A stretch of 34,591 nucleotides of DNA from CAZHGD01 sp964531735 (lineage in GTDB: Bacteria > Armatimonadota > UBA10988), in NCBI GenBank assembly GCA_964531735.1, contig CAZHGD010000068.1:1-34591 (forward strand). Direction: 5' to 3'. Position 1 is the stretch's first letter, and every line of letters starts with the position of its first letter. The translations under genes and the position numbers were made by a program. This document shows positions 15,995-24,512 of the stretch, in pieces. The notes under the pieces were generated by a model. It was not told the DNA's origin. It saw only the letters and a program-made list of their open reading frames with translations, and searched no databases.

Positions 15995-18814
15995 ATGCCG
16001 AGATATGCTGCACTGCTGCTGCTCGTGGCCGCGGCCGCTTGGGGGCAAGCGGTGCCACAACCGGTGCTCTTGCACGACTGTCAGGGCACTGGGGCCTGGA
16101 CTCAGGCCAGCCTGGTCAGGCCGGGCAAGGTCGGCCAGCAGGCCATTCAGTACCGGGTTCCAGACCGGCGCGGACCGTCCGGTACCGTGCTGCAGCTAGG
16201 CGCTCGACCGGGCGTGCGCTTCGGCCCGGGCTGGGAGCTTGCTTTCTGGTACCGGTTCACCGGGCGTGGGGCGAGCAGTCTGTACCTGAAGCTGGTCGAC
16301 GCGGAGTTCTCCGGCGGCTACCAGGCGGTCTGGCGGATCACCGGACACCAGGATGCCGACGGCGTCTGGCGGCGCGCGATGGTGGATCTGGGCAGCGAGT
16401 GGATGAAGTGGGGCGACCGGCCCGAGCCCAACGCGCGCTACCTCAACTGGCGCACCGAAGCGACGGCCGGCTCGGAGCTGTGCCTGGAACTCGATCAGGT
16501 GATGCTGGTGCCGCGCCTGTTCGACGCTCGGTTGAACCTGGCGCGTCTGGTCGACCAGGAGCTGCGGGTAGGTCTGCAACTGCGCAACCTGGCGAACCAG
16601 CCGCTGCCGCTGGTGGTCCGCACCAACGCGGGGACGACGCGCGTGGCCGTGCCCGCTGCCGGCCAGTCCACCACCGAGGTCGTGGCGCGGCCGGACCCGG
16701 CGTGGCTGCGCGTCACCGACCCCTTGGTGCGCGCCACGGTCGCCGTGCAGGTGATGGTCGAGGGGCAGGAGCCGACCATGCGCGAGCTGACGGCCAACGT
16801 CACCAAGCCGCTGGCGCTGCCGCCGCATCCGCGACTGCTGATTGCGCGCGACGAGCTGCCGGCCCTCAAGGGCCGAGCGGCGCGCCTGCCGTGGGCGCAG
16901 ACGTTCCTCGACACCGAGCGCAAACGCGCCGACGACGCCCTGACGCACCCGGTGCAACTGCCCGACCGCGGGGGCCAGTGGTGGCACTGGTATGCCTGCA
17001 AGAAGGACGGCGCTCGTCTGAAGACGGTGTCGCCGACGCAGCATGAGTGCCCGGTGTGCCAGATCGTCTACACCGGGTGGCCGTACGACGACGTGGTGCT
17101 CGACCGCATTCACAGCGGCTATGCCGGCTCGCTGCGCAGCCTGGCGCTGGTGTACCAGATGACCGGCGAGGCCAAGTACGCGGCCAAGGCCAAGGCGATC
17201 CTGCTGGCCTACGCCGAGCGCTACACCCAGTACGCGCTCCACGACATCAACGGCAAGCCGCGGGTCGGTGGGGGGCGCGTCGGGCCACAGACGCTCGATG
17301 AGTCGACCTGGCTGATCGGCATGGCCCAGGGCGCCGACATGATCTGGGACACGCTCACGGACGCCGAGCGACGGCAGGCCGAGGTGGGCCTGTTCCGCCC
17401 GGCGGCCGAGGTGATCCGACAGCACCAGATGGGCATCCACAACATCCAGTGCTGGAAGAACTCCGCCGTCGGCCTGGTGGGCCTGCTGCTGAACGATGCC
17501 GACCTGGTAACCGACGCGGTCACTTCACCGCACGGGTTCCAGCGGCAGATGGCCGAGGGCGTGAGCGACAACGGTCAGTGGTGGGAGGGCGCCTGGGGTT
17601 ACCATTTCTACACCATGATGGCGGTCTGGCCGTTGGCCGAAGCCGGGCAGCGCTGTGGTCTTGGCCTCTACGCCTATGAGAGCCAGGGGCGTGGCTTCCG
17701 CCGGCTGTTCGACGCCCCGCTCGATCTGAGCATGCCCGACCTGCGCCTGCCGGCGTTCAACGATTCCGGCACCGTCGGCGTCCGGGGCAACAGCATGTAC
17801 GAGCTGGCCCTGGCTCGCTATCGCGACCCGCGTTACGCGACCGTGCTGCAGGGCGGCCGGAGGCAGTCGCTCGAGGCGTTCTGCGGCGGCGTGGACACGC
17901 TGCCCGAGGCGCCGGCCGCGGCGCGCGGCAGCCGGAACTTCGCGGCGGTGGGCTACGCCGTGCTGGAGCACGGCAGCGGCCCCGACGCCACCTGGCTGTG
18001 CCTCAAGTACGGGCCACACGGTGGCGGACACGGACACCCGGACAAGCTCAATGCCGTGCTCTACCGCCGCGGCACCATCATCGGTGTCGATCCCGGCACG
18101 GCCGCCTACGGCGTGCCGATCCAGCGCGAGTGGTTCCGCACCACGTTGGCGCACAACACGTTGACCGTGGACGAGGAGAGCCAACGCGAAGCCACCGGCA
18201 AGTGCCTGGCCTTCGCGACGCAGGGCTCGCTGTCCACCGCCGTGGCCGAGGCCGGCCCGATCTATCCCGGCGTGACCTACCGGCGCGCGGTGGCCCTGTG
18301 CGGTGAGGATCTGGTGTTGGTGCTCGATCTGGTTAGCGCGACGACCGAGCGCACGTTCGACCTGGTCTGGCACAACGCCGGCCAATGGTCGGCCGCGCCG
18401 ACCGGCGACGCGGTGACCGTGCCGGCGAAGCCGGGCTACCAGCACCTGGCCGGCATGGTGCGCCCGGCGGGCGCGCTGCCGCTGGTGAAGGCGAGCGACC
18501 GGGTCAGCGTTGGGCTCGCGGTGGCCTCGGCCGCCGGAGAGACCTGGGCGGGCACCGGAGTGGGCGCCAACACGGCCGACCGCGTGCCGTTGGTGCTGCG
18601 CCGAGTGCGCGGCAAGACGGCGGTGGTCGGCTGGGCGCTGCACCTGGACGGTCGCGTTCCGCAGGTGACGGTGACCGGTGACGTGTCGAAGGCCGTGCTG
18701 GAGGCCACCATCGGCGGTCGGACCGCGCGGCTGACCGTCATGCCCGAGGCGGCGACGAGGGCCGTGGTGGAAGATGGTACAGTGCGCTTGGCCTCAACTG
18801 ACGCCAAGGACTGA
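15995..18814 (+). CDS. Exported heparinase II/III- or alginate-lyase-like polysaccharide lyase
   Basis: The 939-residue protein starts at ATG 15995 after GGAG (15983-15986) and has a signal peptide ending at about AWGQA. Residues 25-175 look like a beta-sandwich binding domain. A Cys-containing finger lies near 335-355 (YACKKDGARLKT then HECPVC: Cys335, Cys352, Cys355), as often seen just before the lyase domain; one Cys of the usual CxxC pair is missing. The alpha/alpha toroid runs about 360-620 (NIQCWKNSAVGLVGL, DNGQWWEGAWGYHFYTM). The C-terminal heparinase II/III-type sandwich follows, with HGGGHGHPDK (His675, His679, His681) and HNTLTVDEESQ. Such enzymes cleave uronic-acid-containing polymers by beta-elimination. 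The polymer is not predictable. Three further genes follow almost without gaps. Confidence 0.8.
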   Translation: MPRYAALLLLVAAAAWGQAVPQPVLLHDCQGTGAWTQASLVRPGKVGQQAIQYRVPDRRGPSGTVLQLGARPGVRFGPGWELAFWYRFTGRGASSLYLKLVDAEFSGGYQAVWRITGHQDADGVWRRAMVDLGSEWMKWGDRPEPNARYLNWRTEATAGSELCLELDQVMLVPRLFDARLNLARLVDQELRVGLQLRNLANQPLPLVVRTNAGTTRVAVPAAGQSTTEVVARPDPAWLRVTDPLVRATVAVQVMVEGQEPTMRELTANVTKPLALPPHPRLLIARDELPALKGRAARLPWAQTFLDTERKRADDALTHPVQLPDRGGQWWHWYACKKDGARLKTVSPTQHECPVCQIVYTGWPYDDVVLDRIHSGYAGSLRSLALVYQMTGEAKYAAKAKAILLAYAERYTQYALHDINGKPRVGGGRVGPQTLDESTWLIGMAQGADMIWDTLTDAERRQAEVGLFRPAAEVIRQHQMGIHNIQCWKNSAVGLVGLLLNDADLVTDAVTSPHGFQRQMAEGVSDNGQWWEGAWGYHFYTMMAVWPLAEAGQRCGLGLYAYESQGRGFRRLFDAPLDLSMPDLRLPAFNDSGTVGVRGNSMYELALARYRDPRYATVLQGGRRQSLEAFCGGVDTLPEAPAAARGSRNFAAVGYAVLEHGSGPDATWLCLKYGPHGGGHGHPDKLNAVLYRRGTIIGVDPGTAAYGVPIQREWFRTTLAHNTLTVDEESQREATGKCLAFATQGSLSTAVAEAGPIYPGVTYRRAVALCGEDLVLVLDLVSATTERTFDLVWHNAGQWSAAPTGDAVTVPAKPGYQHLAGMVRPAGALPLVKASDRVSVGLAVASAAGETWAGTGVGANTADRVPLVLRRVRGKTAVVGWALHLDGRVPQVTVTGDVSKAVLEATIGGRTARLTVMPEAATRAVVEDGTVRLASTDAKD

Positions 18815-18817
18815 GCG

Positions 18818-19069
18818 ATGAGCCTAGTCTGCAAGGTACCGCTGGTGCTGTCGCCGCAGCCAGAGGGCGGCTACACGGTGACCAGTCCGTTGCTGCCCGA
18901 GATGGTGACGGAAGGCGACACCATCGAGGAGGTGTACGCCAACGCGCAGGACGCCCTGGCGGCGACGCTGGAACTATACCAGGACATGGGGCGTGCCCTG
19001 CCGGCCAACCTTAGGCAGGAGGCCGACCGGCAGGCGATCTGGTTTGAGCTGCTGGTGCCGGCGGCGTGA
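18818..19069 (+). CDS. hicB: HicB-family antitoxin
   Basis: An 83-residue protein three bases after the lyase gene; AAGGA precedes ATG 18818. The HicB fold is recognisable in EGGYTVTSPLLPEMVTEGDTIEEVYANAQDALAATLELY, the partial RNase H-like domain that covers the toxin. The short form lacks the C-terminal DNA-binding helix-turn-helix or ribbon-helix-helix part that many HicB proteins use for autoregulation, so the pair is probably transcribed only with its neighbours. The downstream hicA overlaps it by four bases (GTGA). Confidence 0.8.
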   Translation: MSLVCKVPLVLSPQPEGGYTVTSPLLPEMVTEGDTIEEVYANAQDALAATLELYQDMGRALPANLRQEADRQAIWFELLVPAA

Positions 19070-19278
19070 GATACCGCGAGGTGGCCGCGAAGCTGGCGCG
19101 GCTGGGATGTATCGAGGAACCTGCCCCCTCGGCCGGCTCGCACCGCAAGGAGCGCAGTCCTTGGCTGCAACTGGGCTCAGTACTGCCCGATCGGGGCAGC
19201 AAGGATCTGAAGACCGGCACACTGCGGGCGGTGGTCCGGCAACTGGGCCTTGACTGGCATGGGTCCGAGCAGGCCTGA
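19066..19278 (+). CDS. hicA: HicA-family toxin (mRNA interferase-like)
   Basis: A 70-residue protein starts at GTG 19066, overlapping the hicB stop as GTGA, so translation is coupled. It has the dsRBD-like HicA plan: a first helix (YREVAAKLARLGC), the catalytic His in AGSHRKERSP, and the final KTGTLRAVVRQLGLDW, which matches the family's PKGTLRxILKQxGL. HicA cleaves mRNA when not bound by HicB. The middle part, LQLGSVLPDRGSKDL, differs from the usual VxVPxH segment, so the toxin may be divergent or weakened. It ends three bases before the next gene. Confidence 0.72.
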   Translation: MRYREVAAKLARLGCIEEPAPSAGSHRKERSPWLQLGSVLPDRGSKDLKTGTLRAVVRQLGLDWHGSEQA

Positions 19279-19281
19279 GCC

Positions 19282-20304
19282 ATGACATCACGCGAGCGTG
19301 TTACCCGCACTCTGCAGCACCAGCCGGTCGACCGCGCGCCGCGCGAGGTCTGGGCGCGGCCGGGCGTCTACATCCGCCGCGCCGACGAGTTCAAGCGTCT
19401 GCTCGAGCGGTTCGCGATGGACGTCACCGGGCCGCGCTTCAGCTATGGCCCGGCGCCGCGCGCGCAGGGCTCCAGCTACGAGGTGGGTGAGTATTCCGAC
19501 GCCTGGGGCTGCGGCTGGCGCATCCTGGAGTTCGGCAGCGTCGGCGAGGCGGTGCATCCGCCGTTGGCCGACTGGTCGGCGCTGGCGAGCTATCGGCCGC
19601 CGTTCGAACTGCTCGATGGGGCCGATCTCAGCGACGTGAACCGGAGTTGCGCTGAGACGGACCGGTTCGTCAAGGTGGGCACCGAGACCCGTCCCTTCGA
19701 GCGCCTGCAGTTTCTACGCGGCTCGCAGAACCTGTTCTACGACCTGGCCTATGGCGTGAAGGAGGTCGAGCAGACGCTGGCGATGCTTCACGACTTCTTC
19801 TGCCGCGAGATGCAGCTCTGGGCGGCGACCGACGTGGACGCGGTGTCCTTCATGGACGACTGGGGCACGCAGAACGCGCTGCTCATCTCACCAGACATGT
19901 GGCGTGCGCTGTTCAAGCCGCTCTACCAGGACTACTGCGACATCCTCCGCGCCGCCGGCAAGTGGGTCTTCTTCCACTCCGATGGGCACACCGCCGCGAT
20001 CATCCCCGACCTGATCGAGATCGGCGTCCAGGCGCTCAACACGCAGTTGTTCTGCATGGACATCGAGAACCTGGGCCGTCGTTACGCCGGCCGGATCACG
20101 TTCTGGGGTGAGATCGACCGGCAGCATCTGCTGCCGTTTGGCACGGCCGAGGAGTGCCGCGCCGCGGTCCGCCGGGTCCGTGCGGCGATGGACCACGGCC
20201 GGGGCGGCGTGATGGCGCAGTTCGAATGGGGCACCTTCGACCCGTTCGACAATGCCTGGGCCATCTTCGACGAGTGGGAGCAGCCGCTGGCGCCGTTGCG
20301 CTAA
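19282..20304 (+). CDS. UroD-family protein (MtaA-like, 340 aa)
   Basis: This second UroD-family protein begins MTSRERVTRTLQHQPVDRAPREVW, the classical start of the family. Further landmarks are FMDDWGTQNALLISPDMWRALFKP, the FFHSDGHTAAIIPDLIEIGV segment (where MtaA/MtbA-type proteins have HSCG), and FWGEIDRQHLLPFGT. The missing Cys in HSDG argues against a standard zinc-thiol methyltransferase site. The gene sits at the end of the lyase-hicBA unit, three bases after hicA, and its stop overlaps by two bases the stop of the convergent GH26-like gene (20301-20303 on the minus strand). The role is unknown; haem synthesis is unlikely in this context. Confidence 0.8.
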   Translation: MTSRERVTRTLQHQPVDRAPREVWARPGVYIRRADEFKRLLERFAMDVTGPRFSYGPAPRAQGSSYEVGEYSDAWGCGWRILEFGSVGEAVHPPLADWSALASYRPPFELLDGADLSDVNRSCAETDRFVKVGTETRPFERLQFLRGSQNLFYDLAYGVKEVEQTLAMLHDFFCREMQLWAATDVDAVSFMDDWGTQNALLISPDMWRALFKPLYQDYCDILRAAGKWVFFHSDGHTAAIIPDLIEIGVQALNTQLFCMDIENLGRRYAGRITFWGEIDRQHLLPFGTAEECRAAVRRVRAAMDHGRGGVMAQFEWGTFDPFDNAWAIFDEWEQPLAPLR

Positions 20305-21770
20305 GGCTTGGTCACCACGGCTACGTTGGCGCGACCGGCCTCGCGTCCCTGGCTGTCCTGGGCCACCAGCGTCAGCGTGTGGCGCCCGGCGGGCACGGTC
20401 CGCGTGTCCAGCTCACAGCGGTACTCGCCTGGCTCCTTGATGGTGGCCAGCCGCTGGCCGTCGAGCAGCCAGGTCACGGTCGGCGTCAGCTCGTAGGTCT
20501 TGACCCAGGCGCTCAGACGGACCACGCCGCTCAGTTCGGCGCCGTCCTGCAGACGGGCCAAGTGAATTGGCAGCGGATCCTGCGCGCCGTTGGTCACGCG
20601 GGACAGGTAGTAGCTCGGCGCGATGGCCCGCCGGAAGGCCGCGGTGACCTGCGGCTTCTCGGTCAGCGAGTAGTTGTTCAGCTTGCGGCCGGCGCGCGCG
20701 TGCAGCATGTTGTTGCAGTCGAAGTAGTTGATCATCTTCACGCGCGGGTAGGCTCGTGGCAGTCCGGCATAGGTCTGCGCGAGCTTGGCGGCGGTGAACT
20801 CGCTCCGGTCGACGCGGTCCACCGCGTCGAAGTTGGTCACACCGTACTCGCCGATGGCCATCGGTTTGCGGGCGGCATAGCGGCGGTAGACGTAGTCGAC
20901 GTAGTCCACCACCGATTCGAACCAGGCCGGTCGGCTGCGGTCGTTGTCGTGGTAGTAGACCGAGTAGGCGTTCACGCCGACCCAGTCGACGTACTCGTCA
21001 CCCGGGTAGAACGCGTCGATGTTGTGCTGCGGAATGTACGCCGGGCACCAGATCATCGCCACGTTCGGCGCGATCTGGGCCAGCCGGTCGTGAACCAGGC
21101 GCCACTTGCGTTTGTACTCCTCTGGATTGCCGCCCCAGCGCACCCAGCTGCCGTTCATCTCGCAGGCGAACCGCAGGAACATCGGCGCATTGGCCTGGCG
21201 GGCCGCTTCGGCCGCGCGGCGCAGGTGTTCGTCGTCCTGGATCTCGGCCAGTCCACTCGGTTCGCAGGCCAGCTTGCCGGCGATCTCGTGCCGCCAGAGG
21301 CTGCCGGCCCAGCCGGCGCCGAAGCCGCCACGGTAGGTGCCGTAGGTGTACAGGACCGCCATCTTCTTGCCGACCAGTTCGGCAAACGCCGCCTCGGGCG
21401 ACACCCCGCGGCCGCCGAGTCGCTCATCAGCGCCGAGCCACGCGCCCACGTAGCAACCGTAGACCGGCTCGTGTTTGGCGCCGGTGTACGCCCGGCGCAG
21501 GACGGTGGCGTCCGGTGCGCGGTCGACGGTGGGAATGAGCCGGGTGGTGTAGCGTTCGGCCTTGGTCTCCTCGATGATGGCGGCGTTGACGTCGCCCGTC
21601 TCGCGGTAGACCGCCGCCTCCTGCCGATAGTAGCCGGCCGCCTCGGCGTAAGCGCCGCGCGCAACGGCCGCCTCGGCTTGCCAGCGGTAGTCGGCAGCCG
21701 ACTGCGCGCTCGCGCTGCCGACTGCCAGCAGACTGATCCACAGCACGACCGTTCGCGTTGAGCGTCGCAT
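20301..21770 (-). CDS. GH26-like exported glycoside hydrolase (beta-mannanase type) with Ig-like C-terminus
   Basis: ATG 21770 is preferred over 21797 because GGGAGGG lies five bases upstream and it directly begins the signal peptide (MRRSTRTVVLWISLLAVGSASA). The 489-residue protein has a helical, TPR-like stretch at about 25-75, then a catalytic barrel. FLRFACEMNGSW carries the likely acid/base Glu204, DWVGVNAYS is the strand typical of GH26, and PMAIGEYGV carries the likely nucleophile Glu308. Residues from about 405 resemble a bacterial Ig-like domain (AGRHTLTLVAQDSQG). GH26 enzymes cut beta-mannans or mixed beta-glucans. The gene lies 28 bases after thrC on the same strand. Confidence 0.8.
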   Translation of the reverse strand: MRRSTRTVVLWISLLAVGSASAQSAADYRWQAEAAVARGAYAEAAGYYRQEAAVYRETGDVNAAIIEETKAERYTTRLIPTVDRAPDATVLRRAYTGAKHEPVYGCYVGAWLGADERLGGRGVSPEAAFAELVGKKMAVLYTYGTYRGGFGAGWAGSLWRHEIAGKLACEPSGLAEIQDDEHLRRAAEAARQANAPMFLRFACEMNGSWVRWGGNPEEYKRKWRLVHDRLAQIAPNVAMIWCPAYIPQHNIDAFYPGDEYVDWVGVNAYSVYYHDNDRSRPAWFESVVDYVDYVYRRYAARKPMAIGEYGVTNFDAVDRVDRSEFTAAKLAQTYAGLPRAYPRVKMINYFDCNNMLHARAGRKLNNYSLTEKPQVTAAFRRAIAPSYYLSRVTNGAQDPLPIHLARLQDGAELSGVVRLSAWVKTYELTPTVTWLLDGQRLATIKEPGEYRCELDTRTVPAGRHTLTLVAQDSQGREAGRANVAVVTKP

Positions 21771-21798
21771 CGCAGCCCTCCCTGTCCGGTCCACCACG

Positions 21799-23181
21799 CT
21801 ACAGGATCTCGTCCAGCTTCCGCCGCACGGCGTCGGCGTCGTTCGGCAGCTCGATGGGCGGATTGGCGTGTTCGCTCACCACCTCCTCCAGCGTCTGCTC
21901 GTGGTACTTGACCTTCCACTCGGGGAACTTGAGCCCGTGAGCAGTGGAGATGACCACCACGCGCTCGCTCTTCTGTATCTCACCACGCCGGACCAGCTTC
22001 ACGAGGGCGGCCAGTGCCACGCCGGTGTGCGGATCGTTGAAGGTGCCGGCGCGATCCGACCAGGCCGCCGCGTTGGCCATCTCGGCCTCGCTGGCCTGCT
22101 CGACCACGCCGTTGAACGCCTTCAGCGTGCGGATGGCGCGGTCGATGCTGACCGGGTTGCCGATGCGGATCGCCGTGGCGGCCGTCGCCTGGGCCTCCAT
22201 CGGCTGGTACTCGCGGAAGCCGGTCAGGTACGACTGGTAGAGCGGGTTGGCCCGCTGCGCCTGGGCGCAGCAGAGGCGTGGCAAGCGGTCGATCAGGCCC
22301 AGGTCCAGCATCTGCTGGAAGCCCCGGCCGAGCGCGCTGACGTTGCCCAGATTGCCGCCCGGAATGACGATCCAGTCGGGCACCTGCCAGTCGAACTGCT
22401 GGCACAGCTCGATGCTGATGGTCTTCTGGCCCTCGATCCGCAACGGATTCATCGAGTTGGCCAGGTAGATCGAGCCGTCGGCGGTGACCTCTTGGACGAT
22501 CTTCATGCAGCCGTCGAAATCGGTATCGAGGGCAAGCACCTTGGCGCCGTTGGCCACCGGCTGGATGAGCTGAGCGATGCTGACCTTGCCGCGCGGCAGG
22601 AACACGACGGCCGGAATGCCGGCCCAGGCGCAGTAGGCCGCCAGCGCGGCCGAGGTGTCACCGGTGGAGGCGCAGGCCACGGCGCGCAGCGGCTGGCCGT
22701 CGGCCAGCATCTGCTTGACCTGCGAGACCAGCACGGTCATGCCCAGGTCCTTGAAGCTGCCCGTATGCGTGTTACCGCACTGCTTGATCCACAGGTCGTC
22801 GACGCCCAGCTCGCGACCGAAGCGGTCGGCCCAGAACAGGTTGGTGCCGCCCTCGAAGAAGCTGACCACGTTGGCGTCGGCGACGTGCGGATTGACCCAC
22901 TCGCGTTTGCCCCAGACGCCGCTGCCATACGGCCAGCCGGTGCCCATGAAGCGGCGCTCGAACAGGGCCTTCCAGGTCTCCGGCGGCGTGGTGCGGAGCG
23001 GCGCCAGATCATGCTCGACCTCGAGCAGGCCACCGCAGCGCCGGCAGCGATAGACGACCTCATTGAGCGGGTAGCGCTCGCCTTCACAACCAGCCTGCGC
23101 GCAGCGGAACCAGGCGTGCAGCGATGCGAGCGGCGGCGCACCGGCCGTGATGGCGGCGGGGCAGTGGGCTTTGTCGGCCAT
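21799..23181 (-). CDS. thrC: Threonine synthase
   Basis: Threonine synthase converts O-phosphohomoserine to threonine with pyridoxal phosphate. The frame reaches 23289, but the natural start is ATG 23181 (MADKAHCPAA), with GGAGACG upstream, since the upstream part runs through the metK terminator. The 460-residue protein has an N-terminal zinc-ribbon-like part with Cys27, Cys32, Cys46 and Cys49, then FEGGTNLFWADR and NTHTGSFKDLGM, where Lys144 should bind the cofactor. Later ACASTGDTSAALAAYCAW and VIPGGNLGNVSALGRG are phosphate- and substrate-binding loops. The zinc-ribbon version is common in archaea and deep-branching bacteria. Confidence 0.95.
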   Translation of the reverse strand: MADKAHCPAAITAGAPPLASLHAWFRCAQAGCEGERYPLNEVVYRCRRCGGLLEVEHDLAPLRTTPPETWKALFERRFMGTGWPYGSGVWGKREWVNPHVADANVVSFFEGGTNLFWADRFGRELGVDDLWIKQCGNTHTGSFKDLGMTVLVSQVKQMLADGQPLRAVACASTGDTSAALAAYCAWAGIPAVVFLPRGKVSIAQLIQPVANGAKVLALDTDFDGCMKIVQEVTADGSIYLANSMNPLRIEGQKTISIELCQQFDWQVPDWIVIPGGNLGNVSALGRGFQQMLDLGLIDRLPRLCCAQAQRANPLYQSYLTGFREYQPMEAQATAATAIRIGNPVSIDRAIRTLKAFNGVVEQASEAEMANAAAWSDRAGTFNDPHTGVALAALVKLVRRGEIQKSERVVVISTAHGLKFPEWKVKYHEQTLEEVVSEHANPPIELPNDADAVRRKLDEIL

Positions 23182-23192
23182 GGGAGCGTCTC

Positions 23193-23234
23193 CAACCAAG
23201 CAAACGGCCGGGGCGCGCGATGCGCCCCGGCCGT
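23193..23234 (-). terminator. Strong hairpin between metK and thrC
   Basis: A perfect 13-bp stem (23204-23216 with 23222-23234, arm ACGGCCGGGGCGC, 5-base loop) lies 23 bases after the metK stop. On the minus strand it is followed by TTTGCTTGGTT, so it reads as an intrinsic terminator of metK. Only 22 bases separate the stem from the thrC start, which leaves little room for a separate thrC promoter. Confidence 0.75.
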
Positions 23235-23257
23235 GTCTCAAGCGTGAACGAACCGGC

Positions 23258-24418
<1,161 letters not shown>

Positions 24419-24468
24419 CGAGGTTAAGCTCCCATGTTTGTCGGGGTTCGGGCCGGTTTGACCGCCTG

Positions 24469-24497
24469 ATTGTACCGGCGACAGCCGCGTTGGTCAA
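24469..24497 (-). promoter_or_regulatory. Sigma70-type promoter of metK
   Basis: On the minus strand TTGACC (24492-24497) and TACAAT (24469-24474) are exactly 17 bases apart, with five of six bases matching consensus in each. Transcription would begin near 24461, giving a leader of about 43 bases. The promoter lies just beyond the stop codon of the BNR-repeat gene. Confidence 0.8.
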
Positions 24498-24512
24498 CCG
24501 CAGAATGCCGTT

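Noticed and set aside
24419..24512. SAM riboswitch upstream of metK
   Set aside because: The promoter places the transcript start about 43 bases before the ATG, too short for a SAM-I riboswitch, and no conserved core such as the usual K-turn bases was seen.
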